Assembly (NCBI RefSeq): GCF_003234795.2
Contig: NZ_CP126268.1
Span: 2,542,001 to 2,606,000 of the forward strand
Source of the DNA: Curtobacterium sp. MCLR17_032
GTDB taxonomy: Bacteria > Actinomycetota > Actinomycetes > Actinomycetales > Microbacteriaceae
Length of the DNA stretch: 64,000 bases
Reading direction: 5' to 3'
Part shown: piece after piece, positions 32,374 through 40,345 of the stretch
How the letters are laid out: every line of letters begins with the position of its first letter
Position numbering within the stretch: the first letter of the stretch is position 1
The notes under the pieces: model-generated
Seen by the model: the letters and a program-made list of their open reading frames with translations, nothing else
Database searches by the model: none
Told to the model about the DNA's origin: nothing
Made by a program: the position numbers and the translations under genes

Positions 32374-34725
32374 TCAGTGGCGGCGCCGCAGGGTCATCGT
32401 CCCGAGGCCGGCCAGGAGCAGCAGCAGTGCCGCGATGGCCGGGAGGACCGGCCGGTCCGCTCCCGTGTAGGCGAGCGTGCCGGTGGTGCTGGTCGTGCTG
32501 GTGGATGCGCGGGTCGTGCTGACCCCGCTGCCCGTCGCCGTCATGACGACCGGGGTGGCAGCGGAGCGGGTGGTGACCGCCGCCGCCGGGGTGACCAGCG
32601 CGGCCGGGGTCGCCGGGGTGGTGACCGGGACGGTGGTGCCGGGGTTCGTCCCCGTCGCCGGGGTGACTCCGGTGGTGGGGTCCGTGGTGCCCGGGTCCGT
32701 CGTACCCGGCGTCGTCGTACCCGGCGTCGTCGTACCCGGCGTCGTCGTACCCGGCGTCGTCGTACCCGGCGTCGTCGTACCCGGCGTCGTCGTACCCGGC
32801 GTCGTCGTACCCGGCGTCGTCGTACCCGGCGTCGTCGTACCCGGCGTGCTGCTGGAACCGTCGCCGATGACGCCGACGCCGTTCCCGCCGATGGTGACCG
32901 GGATGGTGATCACGGGGATGATCTGGGTACCGGAGCCGATGCCGCCTTCGCCGGAGGTCGTCCCTCCACCGACGGGCGTGGTGCCGGTGCCCGTGCCGGT
33001 GGTCGAACCGCCGGTGCTCGTGCCGTCACCGATCACGCCGATGCCGTTCCCACCGATCGTGACCGGGATGTCGATCACGGGGATGACCTGCGTCCCGGAG
33101 CCGATGCCACCCTGGCCGGAGGTCGTCCCGCCGGAGACCGGCGCGCTGCCGGTCCCCGTGCCCGTGCCGGTGGTCGAACCGCCGGTGCTGGTGCCGTCAC
33201 CGATCACGCCGATGCCGTTCCCGCCGATCGTGACCGGGACCGACACCACGGGAGCGACCTGCGTGCCGGAACCGACACCGTCCTCCCCCGAGGTCGTCCC
33301 GCCCGAGACCGGCGCGCTGCCGGTTCCAGTGCCGGTGCCGGTGGCCGAACCACCGGTGCTCGTGCCGTCACCGATCACGCCGATGCCGTTCCCGCCGATG
33401 GTCACCGGGACCGACACCACGGGGGCGACCTGCGTGCCGGAACCGACACCGTCCTCCCCCGAGGTCGTGCCGCCCGAGACCGGCGCGCTGCCGGTTCCAG
33501 TGCCGGTGCCGGTGGCCGAACCACCGGTGCTCGTGCCGTCACCGATGACGCCGATGCCGTTCCCACCGATGGTCACCGGGACCGACACCACGGGAGCGAC
33601 CTGCGTGCCGGAGCCGACACCGTCCTCCCCCGAGGTCGTCCCGCCCGAGACCGGCGCGCTGCCGGTCCCGGTGCCGGTGCCGGCGCCGGTGGTCGAACCG
33701 CCGGTGCTGGAGCCGCCGGTGCTCGTACCGTCACCGAGGACCCCGATGCCGTTGCCGGTCACCGTGATCGGCACGGAGACGGTGCCGAGGAGCTGCGTGC
33801 CGGAGATGAGACCGTCAGAGCCCGACGTCGTCGAGGAGGGCGCGCCTCCCGTCGAGCCGGAACCGGCCGGGGTGCCGGAGGTCGACGGACCGGCGCTCGC
33901 GGCGCCGTTCCCGAGGACCCCGATGCCGTTGCCCGACACCGTGACCGGGATCGAGACGTCCGGCAGGACCTGTGTGCCGGACAGGAGGCCGTCCGCGCCC
34001 GAGGTGGACGCGGGCGTCGCCGCCGGAGCGGCGGTGGCCGGCGCGGTGGCCGGAGCCGAGGTGCTCGAGCCGGTGCTGGTGGCGTCTCCCGCGACGGCGA
34101 CGGCGTTGCCGCCGACCGTCACCGGGAGGTCGACGTCGCCAGCGACCTGGGTGCCGGAGAGGACGCCGTCCGTGCCACTGGTCGTCGGAGCCGGAGCCGG
34201 TGCCGGAGCAGCCGGTGCCGGTGCCGCCGGAGCGGGTGCCGCCGGAGCGGGTGCCGGCGCAGCAGCCGCGTCGCCGAGCACGCCGACGGCGTTGCCGGTG
34301 ACGGTCACGGGAGCCGCGACCTCCGGCACCACCTGAGTGCCGGACGCGATGCCGTCAGAACCGCTCGTCGTCGCGGCGGGTGCCGGTGCCGGAGCAAGTG
34401 CCGCCGGAGCGGGTGCAGGTGCCGGTGCCGCGGGTGCCGGAGCAGGTGCCGCCGGAGCGGGTGCCGGTGCCGCGGGTGCAGGTGCCGGTGCCGCCGGAGC
34501 CGGCGCAGCCGCCGGGCTCGTGACGGCCGAGACCGCGTCGCCGACGATGCCGAAGGCGTTGCGGGTGACGGAGACCGGCGCGTCGACGTTCGGCGCGATC
34601 TGGGTCCCGGAGGCGATGCCGTCCGCTCCGGTGGTCGTCGCCGCGTTCGCCGCGACGGCTCCACCGAGCGTCAGCCCGCCCACGCAGAGGGCGAAGAAGA
34701 GCCCTCGGGTGACGTTCTTGTTCAT
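32374..34725 (-). CDS. Chaplin-like ten-repeat surface protein with LAYTG sorting signal
   Basis: 783 residues. Signal peptide 1-28 (AVAANA). Ten ~32-residue modules from residue ~33 to ~620 follow the pattern G-x-D-G-(I/V/L)-x-SGTQ-x5-V-x2-PV-x-V-x-GN-x3-V-x-G-(D/N), as in SGTQVLPDVSIPVTVSGNGI. This is the chaplin (ChpA-H) domain pattern, but the two chaplin cysteines are replaced (CGN becomes GGN, SGN or TGN). Ala/Pro linkers separate modules 1-4 and Gly/Thr/Ser linkers the others. GTTTP repeats follow, then LAYTG at ~751-755, a hydrophobic helix and RRRH. Long chaplins of Streptomyces are also LAxTG-anchored. AGGAG precedes the start. Confidence 0.82.
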   Translation of the reverse strand: MNKNVTRGLFFALCVGGLTLGGAVAANAATTTGADGIASGTQIAPNVDAPVSVTRNAFGIVGDAVSAVTSPAAAPAPAAPAPAPAAPAPAPAAPAPAPAAPAPAPAPAALAPAPAPAATTSGSDGIASGTQVVPEVAAPVTVTGNAVGVLGDAAAAPAPAPAAPAPAAPAPAAPAPAPAPTTSGTDGVLSGTQVAGDVDLPVTVGGNAVAVAGDATSTGSSTSAPATAPATAAPAATPASTSGADGLLSGTQVLPDVSIPVTVSGNGIGVLGNGAASAGPSTSGTPAGSGSTGGAPSSTTSGSDGLISGTQLLGTVSVPITVTGNGIGVLGDGTSTGGSSTGGSTTGAGTGTGTGSAPVSGGTTSGEDGVGSGTQVAPVVSVPVTIGGNGIGVIGDGTSTGGSATGTGTGTGSAPVSGGTTSGEDGVGSGTQVAPVVSVPVTIGGNGIGVIGDGTSTGGSATGTGTGTGSAPVSGGTTSGEDGVGSGTQVAPVVSVPVTIGGNGIGVIGDGTSTGGSTTGTGTGTGSAPVSGGTTSGQGGIGSGTQVIPVIDIPVTIGGNGIGVIGDGTSTGGSTTGTGTGTTPVGGGTTSGEGGIGSGTQIIPVITIPVTIGGNGVGVIGDGSSSTPGTTTPGTTTPGTTTPGTTTPGTTTPGTTTPGTTTPGTTTPGTTTPGTTDPGTTDPTTGVTPATGTNPGTTVPVTTPATPAALVTPAAAVTTRSAATPVVMTATGSGVSTTRASTSTTSTTGTLAYTGADRPVLPAIAALLLLLAGLGTMTLRRRH
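32699..32847. repeat. 15-bp tandem array coding GTTTP repeats
   Basis: GTCGTCGTACCCGGC recurs with an exact 15-base period; the word TACCCGGC occurs ten times from 32703. In the gene it encodes about nine GTTTP units of a wall-spanning stalk. Copy number is likely to vary between strains by slippage. Confidence 0.93.
33000..33700. repeat. 171-bp tandem coding repeats in the chaplin-like gene
   Basis: The word GCGCGCTGCC recurs at 33141, 33312, 33483 and 33654, an exact 171-base period (57 codons: one chaplin-like module plus Gly/Thr linker). The middle copies are almost identical, so recent duplication or active recombination is likely. Confidence 0.88.
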
Positions 34726-34812
34726 GGTCGTTCACTCCTGATCGAGATGGTTGGTCGACCGCACGGAGGCGGTCGGTGACGCGTCCTGCCGTGGCGGGCA
34801 GGTGCGCCGATC

Positions 34813-36345
34813 TCAATCGGGGGCGACGTCGTGGTCGCCGACGAGCGATGCCGGGAGGGCCTCGTCGGTGACCGGGCCGCGGTGACCCGCGGCGAGGGGG
34901 GAGGTCTGTGCGTCGGCACCGACGGTGCCGATCGGGTTCGCGCCGCCGGAGCTGCCTGCGGCGGATCCGCCTGCGGTGCCGCCGGTGGCGCCCTCGAACG
35001 GTGCGTGCACGGGCACGCCACCCTCCGGGAGGACGAGGGCCTCGCCGCCGAAGGTCGCGGCAGCGAGGGGGGTCGATGCCGTGCCGGCAGCGAGCGGACC
35101 GTCGACGGCCGCCGAGGTGCTCGTGCGGACGACGGACGGGGAGGGCACGGTCGTGGTCTGGTCAGCTGCGCCCGTGCTCGTGCTCGTGCTCGTGCCCGGC
35201 GCGGCCGCGGTCGTCGTGGCGTGCGCGGCCTCGGTGGCCGACCCGGCGACGGCGGGCGTTGCGGGAGCGGCCGGCTCCGGGACTCCCGGCAGGATCGGCG
35301 CGACCGAGCCTCCGGTGCCGGGGGTGACGCCGACGGGGACGGAGGGGACGTCGACGACGGGGAGGGAGCCTCCCGGCAGGAGTCCGCCACCGACGCCGGG
35401 AAGGTCGCCGACGACGCCGGGCACCTCGGACACGACGCCGGGCAGGACGCCGACGACGCCGCCGACCGTTCCCAGCGCGTCGTCGACGGTGCCGGTGACT
35501 GGTGCCGTGACGGTGCCGAGCGTGTCGTCGCCGAGCAGTCCGCCGACGACCGGGAGGCTCCCGACCACCCGGTCGACGACGGCCACGATCGCGGTCACCG
35601 GGCGGTCACCGGCGACGTCCTGCACGGCCCCGGTGACGGGGTCGAGGACGGTCGCGACGGTGTCGGTGACGGGCCGGGAGGCGCTCACGGCCGACACGAC
35701 GCCACCGACGAGCGATGTGCCCGGGTGGGTCGTCGGCGTGCCTGCGGGGGCTCCGGAGTCGTTCGCGGGGGCGTTCGCCGGGGTGCCGGTGTGGCTCGAC
35801 GGCTGGCCTGCCGAGGTGGGCGCGGGAGCAGTGGTCGGGGCCGCGTGCGAGCCCGCCGGTGCGGGGGCCGGAGCGGGGACCGCGGGGGCTGCTGCAGGGA
35901 CCGGAGCGTGGGCGGCCGGAGCCGGTGCCGGAGCGGCTGCGACCGGGGCCGCCGGAGCGGGTGCCGGCGCTGCCGAGGCGGGCGCCGCCGGAGCGGGCGC
36001 CGGCGCTGCCGGGGCCGGGGCGGGTGCCGCCGGTGCCGGCGCGGGGGCCGCCGGGGCCGGCACGTGGGCCGGACGGGCGGGGGTGACGACGTTGCCGACG
36101 GCCCGTCCGACGCCCTCGACCGTCCCGCCGACGCCCGACACGACACCGCCCAGCAGGCCGTCCGAGCGCTGCGACGAGGTGGTCTGCGCGCTGGTCGAGG
36201 GAGTTCCACCCAGGCCGAGCACCCCGGCTGAGGCGGGCCGAGCACCGAAGAAGAGCGACAGCAGCACCAGTGCCAGCGCGATGCCGGAGGCCATGAGGGC
36301 CCAACGGATCACCGCGTCGAGGGGTGCACGCATCGATGCGTCCAT
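34813..36345 (-). CDS. Exported Pro/Ala-rich low-complexity protein
   Basis: 510 residues. The N-terminal hydrophobic segment (~14-37: WALMASGIALALVLLSLFFG, then ARPASA) is a signal peptide or anchor. Residues ~95-165 are PAPAAP-type repeats. The middle (~210-340) is rich in short Gly/Val/Pro/Asp repeats such as LPGVVSEVPGVVGDLPGVGG and PVTDTVATVLDPVTGAVQDV. The end is Ala/Gly/Ser-rich, and no LPxTG-like motif is seen. It is upstream of the chaplin-like gene on the same strand, 87 bases apart, and both starts share a GATCAGGAG leader word, so co-expression is likely. No family is recognised. AGGAGGT precedes the start. Confidence 0.72.
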   Translation of the reverse strand: MDASMRAPLDAVIRWALMASGIALALVLLSLFFGARPASAGVLGLGGTPSTSAQTTSSQRSDGLLGGVVSGVGGTVEGVGRAVGNVVTPARPAHVPAPAAPAPAPAAPAPAPAAPAPAPAAPASAAPAPAPAAPVAAAPAPAPAAHAPVPAAAPAVPAPAPAPAGSHAAPTTAPAPTSAGQPSSHTGTPANAPANDSGAPAGTPTTHPGTSLVGGVVSAVSASRPVTDTVATVLDPVTGAVQDVAGDRPVTAIVAVVDRVVGSLPVVGGLLGDDTLGTVTAPVTGTVDDALGTVGGVVGVLPGVVSEVPGVVGDLPGVGGGLLPGGSLPVVDVPSVPVGVTPGTGGSVAPILPGVPEPAAPATPAVAGSATEAAHATTTAAAPGTSTSTSTGAADQTTTVPSPSVVRTSTSAAVDGPLAAGTASTPLAAATFGGEALVLPEGGVPVHAPFEGATGGTAGGSAAGSSGGANPIGTVGADAQTSPLAAGHRGPVTDEALPASLVGDHDVAPD

Positions 36346-36452
36346 GCGCTCACCTCCTGATCTCGGCTGCGCACGTAGAGTGGTTGACCGGCACGGTACG
36401 CCTGCACAGGTGCCGTGCGGAACCCATTCCCAAGAAAAAGTCAGGAACCGTC

Positions 36453-36884
36453 GTGCCCTCGACCTTCAGCGCCCCGACCCGCAACCTCGACGTCGTCACC
36501 CTGCACGAGATCCTCCGCCTGCGGCAGGACGTGTTCGTGGTGGAACAGGCCTGCGCCTACGACGACATCGACGGCCGCGACCTCGAGCCGGGCACGGTGC
36601 AGTTCTGGGCGGGCAGTGGGTCCGTCGACGCCACCCTGCGTCTGCTCCGCGAGCCCGACGGCACCGAGCGGATCGGCCGTGTCGCGACGGCAGCGCACGC
36701 CCGTGGCAAGGGCCTCGGCGCCGCGCTCATGCAGGCGGCCATCGCCGAGAGCCGCTCGGAGCGGATCAGCATCAACGCGCAGGCGCACCTCGGCGAGTGG
36801 TACGCGCAGTTCGGCTTCGTACGCTCGGGCGAGGACTTCCTCGAGGACGCGATCCCGCACACCCCGATGGTCCGCACCCGCTGA
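36453..36884 (+). CDS. GNAT acetyltransferase, ElaA-like
   Basis: 143 residues. The opening LHEILRLRQDVFVVEQACAY is characteristic of ElaA-type GNAT proteins, as is the ending ISINAQAHLGEWYAQFGFVR. The acetyl-CoA loop is RVATAAHARGKGLGAALM, close to R-x2-G-x-G/A. The GTG at 36453 has AGGA before it and fits the family N-terminus. The substrate is unknown. It is divergent from the Pro/Ala-rich gene. Confidence 0.87.
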   Translation: MPSTFSAPTRNLDVVTLHEILRLRQDVFVVEQACAYDDIDGRDLEPGTVQFWAGSGSVDATLRLLREPDGTERIGRVATAAHARGKGLGAALMQAAIAESRSERISINAQAHLGEWYAQFGFVRSGEDFLEDAIPHTPMVRTR

Positions 36885-36903
36885 CGGCCCCGGTCCGGCG
36901 GGC

Positions 36904-37434
36904 TCAGGCCTGCCAGCGGCGCAGTTCGCCGTAGGACCGGGCCTGGAGCTCCCGGTCCGCGACCAGCCGTTCGAACACGATCGACGTCTGCGTCGTCGCG
37001 ACGGACGGGTCCCCGCTCAGCTCGTCGGCGACGAAGTCCCGCAGTTGCTCGGTCGACGTGCAGGCGATGTGCACGAGGAAGTCCTTGTCGCCGGCCAGGA
37101 ACGACACGTCGAGCACCACCGGCACCCGGAGCAGGCGTTTCGCGAACTCCCGCAGCTCGTGCCGGGCGGCGGCGTGCACCCGGACGGAGACCATCGCCTC
37201 GATCGAGAACCCGAGTCGGGCGATGTCGACCTCGGCCCGGTACCCGGTGATGATGCCGGCGTCCTCGAGTGCCCGGACCCGCACCAGGCAGGTCGACGGT
37301 GCGATGCCAACGGCGGCGGCGAGCCGGTTGTTCGGGATCCGGGCGTCGGAGGCCAGGACCCAGAGGATCCGCTCGTCGACCTCGTCGAGGCGCGGCGGTG
37401 GGGCGTCGGGTCGGCGGACGATGCGGTCGGACAC
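36904..37434 (-). CDS. Lrp/AsnC-family transcriptional regulator
   Basis: 176 residues. The N-terminal HTH is LDEVDERILWVLASDARIPN then NRLAAAVGIAPSTCLVRVRAL (AsnC-type). Residues ~85-165 form the RAM effector domain (VSVRVHAAARHELREFAKRL, VVLDVSFLAGDKDFLVHIAC). Such regulators sense an amino acid. The upstream neighbour on the same strand is a small membrane protein, and GNAT converges. Targets are unknown. The ~25-residue extension before the HTH is short. Confidence 0.92.
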   Translation of the reverse strand: MSDRIVRRPDAPPPRLDEVDERILWVLASDARIPNNRLAAAVGIAPSTCLVRVRALEDAGIITGYRAEVDIARLGFSIEAMVSVRVHAAARHELREFAKRLLRVPVVLDVSFLAGDKDFLVHIACTSTEQLRDFVADELSGDPSVATTQTSIVFERLVADRELQARSYGELRRWQA

Positions 37435-37453
37435 GGCACCACCGTAACGCCGG

Positions 37454-37939
37454 TCACATCGCCAGGGTCATCCCGACCACGGCGACGGTCATCGCGAACA
37501 CCTCGCCGCTGCGCACGGCGCGACGGTCCTCCCGGGCCCACTCGTACCGGAGCAACCACCCGCTGAAGGCGCAGTAGCCGATCACGCCGGCGCCGAGCAC
37601 CGCGGTGAGGACCAGGGCGTGGGCGTGCACGCCACCTCCGCCGAGTTCGGACGCGTGCCCCATCAGCAGCATCCCCGCCATCACGACGGCGGAGAGCGCC
37701 CGGTGCACGTCCATCGGCTCGGCGCGACGACCGTCCCGCCGACGTCGGCGCATCACGGGCATCGGCGCGAGGAAGAGCAGCAGGGCTGCAGCGATGATCG
37801 TCCACGACGGGCCGGCCTGCACGACGGGCATGAGCATCGCGACGAGCATCACGGCCGCGGGGACGATCACACCGGGACGCGGGCGGTACCGGTCGCCGAC
37901 GATGCAGCACACCGAGGCGAACTGCGGCACGACGAGCAT
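37454..37939 (-). CDS. Polytopic membrane protein, unassigned
   Basis: 161 residues with about five hydrophobic stretches, including PGVIVPAAVMLVAMLMPVVQ, WTIIAAALLLFLAPMPVM, ALSAVVMAGMLLMGH and LVLTAVLGAGVIGYCAFSGW. A basic loop RRRRRDGRRAEP separates the second and third. The small His/Met-containing helices recall DUF5134-type proteins, but I am not sure. ATG at 37939 is chosen; a GTG at 37963 would add eight residues and leave only 8 bases after DUF5997. It is probably co-transcribed with DUF5997. Confidence 0.6.
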   Translation of the reverse strand: MLVVPQFASVCCIVGDRYRPRPGVIVPAAVMLVAMLMPVVQAGPSWTIIAAALLLFLAPMPVMRRRRRDGRRAEPMDVHRALSAVVMAGMLLMGHASELGGGGVHAHALVLTAVLGAGVIGYCAFSGWLLRYEWAREDRRAVRSGEVFAMTVAVVGMTLAM

Positions 37940-37971
37940 GGCGTCGGCGACGGTCCCGTGCACGGGTGGGG

Positions 37972-38349
37972 TCAGCCCTCGGTGCGGGCGGCGCGCTCCT
38001 GCTTCACGCGCACGTTCTCGGTGCGGACCGCGGCCTGGGTCGAACGCTCCTGCACGAGCCACGCGGGCATGTCCTGCAGGAGCTGCTTGATCTGCTCGGT
38101 GGTGAGGACGTCGTCCACGCCGGCGCGGGCGAGTCCGGAGATCGAGACCCCGAGGCGCGCGGCGACGACCGGGCGGGGGTGCGGACCGTCACGACGGAGG
38201 TCCTGCAGCCACGTCGGAGGTTCGCTCTGCAGTTCGTCGAACGTCGTGCGAGCGATCGGGCCCGCACGGAACGACTCGGGTGTCGCCGAGAGGAGGATGC
38301 CGAGCTTCTTGGCAGCGGTCTCGGGCTTCATGGTCTGTTCCTGGGCCAT
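37972..38349 (-). CDS. DUF5997 family protein
   Basis: 125 residues. It opens MAQEQTMKPETAAKKLGILL, the conserved start of DUF5997, and contains PPTWLQDLRRDGPHPRPVVAARLGVSISGLARAGV, an HTH-like stretch, so a DNA-binding role is possible. Actinobacteria commonly carry this gene divergent to a LysR-type substrate-binding-domain protein, as found here. The start has TACTCT seven bases upstream (leaderless). No experimental function is known to me. Confidence 0.85.
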   Translation of the reverse strand: MAQEQTMKPETAAKKLGILLSATPESFRAGPIARTTFDELQSEPPTWLQDLRRDGPHPRPVVAARLGVSISGLARAGVDDVLTTEQIKQLLQDMPAWLVQERSTQAAVRTENVRVKQERAARTEG

Positions 38350-38356
38350 GGTGACC

Positions 38357-38375
38357 AGAGTACGGCCCCTATGCT
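38357..38375. promoter_or_regulatory. Back-to-back leaderless -10 boxes
   Basis: On the minus strand TACTCT (38357-38362) lies seven bases from the DUF5997 ATG. On the plus strand TATGCT (38370-38375) lies seven bases from the ATG at 38383. The two starts are only 33 bases apart, so the promoters overlap and must compete or be co-regulated. Confidence 0.55.
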
Positions 38376-38382
38376 CGGGTGC

Positions 38383-39183
38383 ATGACCGCGCTCTCCATC
38401 GCCTTCGTACCCGGGGTCTCCCCCGCCAAGTGGGTACGGGTCTGGCGTCAGCGCCGACCGGACGTCGACCTCGTCCTCATGCCGGTCACCGCGGACGGGG
38501 TCCTCGACGCGATCGAGGGCGACGCCGACATGGTCTTCGCCCGGATGCCGGTCCCCGAGCGCGCCGACGGCGACCAGCCGCACGCGATCCCGCTGTGGAC
38601 CGAGACGGCCGTCGTCGCCGCTCCGAAGGACTCCCCGCTCGCGGACCTCGACGAGGTCACCGAGGCGGACCTCGCCGGCGTCACCGTCCTCGACGCCGGG
38701 CCCGTCCCGGCGGACGTCGGGGCAGCGCTCGACCTGGTCGAGGCCAACGTCGGCGTCGTCGTCCTCCCCCAGTCCCTCTTCCGTGCCGAGAGCCGGAAGT
38801 CCCTGGTCTCGCGGCCGCTCGCCGGCTCCCCCGGCACCCGCGTCGCACTCGTCTGGCGCGACGAGGACGCCTCGGAGCTCACCGAGGAGTTCATCGGCGT
38901 CGTCCGCGGGCGGACCGCGAACAGCTCGCGGCAGCAGCCGGACCAGCCAGGAGGCTCGGATCCCGACGAGCAGGACGGCGCACGACAGAAGGCGGCCGGC
39001 AAGGCCTCCGGCAAGGCGCCCGGCGGCAAGGCCACCGCGGCGAACGCCAAGACCGTCGCCAAGCGGAGCGCCACGAAGGGCACCGGCGCGAAGAGCGGCG
39101 GCGGCAAGAACTCCACCGGCCGCGGCCGCACCCCGCGCGGCATGTCCGGCAAGCCGAAGCGCGGCTCGAAGGGCAACCGCTGA
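38383..39183 (+). CDS. LysR substrate-binding-domain protein without HTH, with Lys-rich tail
   Basis: 266 residues. Residues 1-175 resemble the periplasmic-binding-like effector domain of LysR regulators (LSIAFVPGVSPAKWVRVWRQ, ETAVVAAPKDSPLADLDEV, GVVVLPQSLFR), but the N-terminal HTH is absent. Residues ~180-266 are a disordered, very basic tail with GKA/GKAP and AKxxAK words ending RGMSGKPKRGSKGNR, like histone-H1-type nucleic-acid-binding tails. Its divergent partner DUF5997 might supply the DNA-binding part; this is inference from constant pairing. The GNAT gene follows after 2 bases. Confidence 0.82.
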   Translation: MTALSIAFVPGVSPAKWVRVWRQRRPDVDLVLMPVTADGVLDAIEGDADMVFARMPVPERADGDQPHAIPLWTETAVVAAPKDSPLADLDEVTEADLAGVTVLDAGPVPADVGAALDLVEANVGVVVLPQSLFRAESRKSLVSRPLAGSPGTRVALVWRDEDASELTEEFIGVVRGRTANSSRQQPDQPGGSDPDEQDGARQKAAGKASGKAPGGKATAANAKTVAKRSATKGTGAKSGGGKNSTGRGRTPRGMSGKPKRGSKGNR

Positions 39184-39185
39184 CG

Positions 39186-39707
39186 ATGGACTCCGCGGTG
39201 CCCGGCACGACCCCGACTCCGGCTCCGGCTCCGGCTCCGAGCGACGTGCGCCTCGTGCCGATGCCCGGTGAGCGGATGCCGGGCTGGTTGGACCGCTCGA
39301 TGGCGGACTACGTCGCCTCGCTCATCCGGTCGGGTGAGAGCCCCGAGGCCGCCGAGACGAACATGCGGCAGTCCCTCGAGAAGTGGTTCCCGGGCGGGTC
39401 GCCCGCAGCGGGTCACCACGTGTGGGAGTTGACGCTCGCGGACGACACCGTGGTGGGGCAGCTCTGGGTCGGCCCGCTCAGGGCGGGCAGCACCGAGTGG
39501 TGGGTCTTCGAGGTCGAGGTCGACGCCGCACACCGACGGCAGGGTCACGCGCGGCGGGGGCTCGAGCTCGCCCACGTCGTCGCCCGGGACGCCGGCGCTA
39601 CGAGCATCGGGCTCAACGTCTTCGGCTACAACACCGGTGCGCGCCACCTGTATGAGGAGCTCGGGTACGAGGTCGCCGCGGTGCAGATGCGGCTCCCGCT
39701 CACCTGA
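39186..39707 (+). CDS. GNAT-family N-acetyltransferase
   Basis: 173 residues. A Thr/Pro/Ala-rich start of ~18 residues is followed by a full GNAT fold: VWELTLADDTVVGQLWVGPL, the acetyl-CoA site VDAAHRRQGHARRGLELAHV and the late signature IGLNVFGYNTGARHLYEELG. It starts 2 bases after the LysR-like gene stop, so it is co-transcribed with it. The substrate is unknown. Confidence 0.9.
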   Translation: MDSAVPGTTPTPAPAPAPSDVRLVPMPGERMPGWLDRSMADYVASLIRSGESPEAAETNMRQSLEKWFPGGSPAAGHHVWELTLADDTVVGQLWVGPLRAGSTEWWVFEVEVDAAHRRQGHARRGLELAHVVARDAGATSIGLNVFGYNTGARHLYEELGYEVAAVQMRLPLT

Positions 39708-39721
39708 GCGTCAGCCGGACC

Positions 39722-40318
39722 TCAGTCCGGCCAGATGCCCGAGGTCGCCCGTCGGTGGCTGCCGAGCAGGTGCGTGTCGACGATGCCCAGTGCCTCCATC
39801 AGGGCGTGCATCGTGGTCGGCCCGACGAAGGCGAAGCCGCGCTTCCGCAGCGCCTTCGACAGCGCGGTCGACTCCGGGCTGGTGGTCGGGACCTCCGCGG
39901 CCGTCCGGGGCCTGGGCGTGTCGTCCGGCCGGAACGACCACACGAAGTCGGCCAGTCCCCCGTCCGCCCGCAGCGCGACGGTGGCGTTCGCGTTGGTGAT
40001 CGTCGCGGCGATCTTCGCGCGGTTCCGCACGATGCCCGCGTCGCCGAGCAGCCGGGCGACGTCGTCGTCCCCGAACGCTGCGACGGTGTCCGGGTCGAAG
40101 TCGGCGAACGCTGCCCGGAACGCGGGCCGTTTCGCCAGGATCGTGCGCCAGGACAGCCCGGACTGGAAGGCCTCGAGCGAGAGCCGCTCGAACACGCCCC
40201 GCTCGTCACGGACCGGCATCCCCCACTCGGTGTCGTAGTAGGCACGCAGCATCGGGTCGGTCGACGCCCAGAGCGGTCGGGCGAGGCCGTCGGCACCGGT
40301 CACGAGGTCGTCGGTCAT
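39722..40318 (-). CDS. tag: DNA-3-methyladenine glycosylase I-like protein, zinc ligands replaced
   Basis: 198 residues. It follows Tag along its length: AYYDTEWGMPV, SLEAFQSGLSWRTILAKR, RNRAKIAATITNA and SKALRKRGFAFVGPTTMHAL. Tag excises 3-methyladenine from DNA. In E. coli Tag a zinc is held by Cys4, His17, His175 and Cys179. Here the first Cys is Leu (ARPLWAS for ERCGW), the His is Tyr (AYYD for AYHD), His is kept in GIVDTHLLGSHRR, and the final Cys is Ser. The fold and the active-site Glu of the EWG motif are retained. Activity is probable, with a zinc-free snap. Confidence 0.88.
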   Translation of the reverse strand: MTDDLVTGADGLARPLWASTDPMLRAYYDTEWGMPVRDERGVFERLSLEAFQSGLSWRTILAKRPAFRAAFADFDPDTVAAFGDDDVARLLGDAGIVRNRAKIAATITNANATVALRADGGLADFVWSFRPDDTPRPRTAAEVPTTSPESTALSKALRKRGFAFVGPTTMHALMEALGIVDTHLLGSHRRATSGIWPD

Positions 40319-40345
40319 CCCCCGATCCTCCCGCAGAACGAGGGG

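Noticed and set aside
34337..34741. Ala/Gly-rich opposite-strand frame within the chaplin-like gene
   Set aside because: It is a mirror of the PAPAAP-coding repeats and has no ribosome-binding site or family.
36324..36452. Longer reading frame upstream of the ElaA-like gene
   Set aside because: The extra residues are unrelated to GNAT proteins and lie in the promoter region; the GTG at 36453 has a ribosome-binding site.
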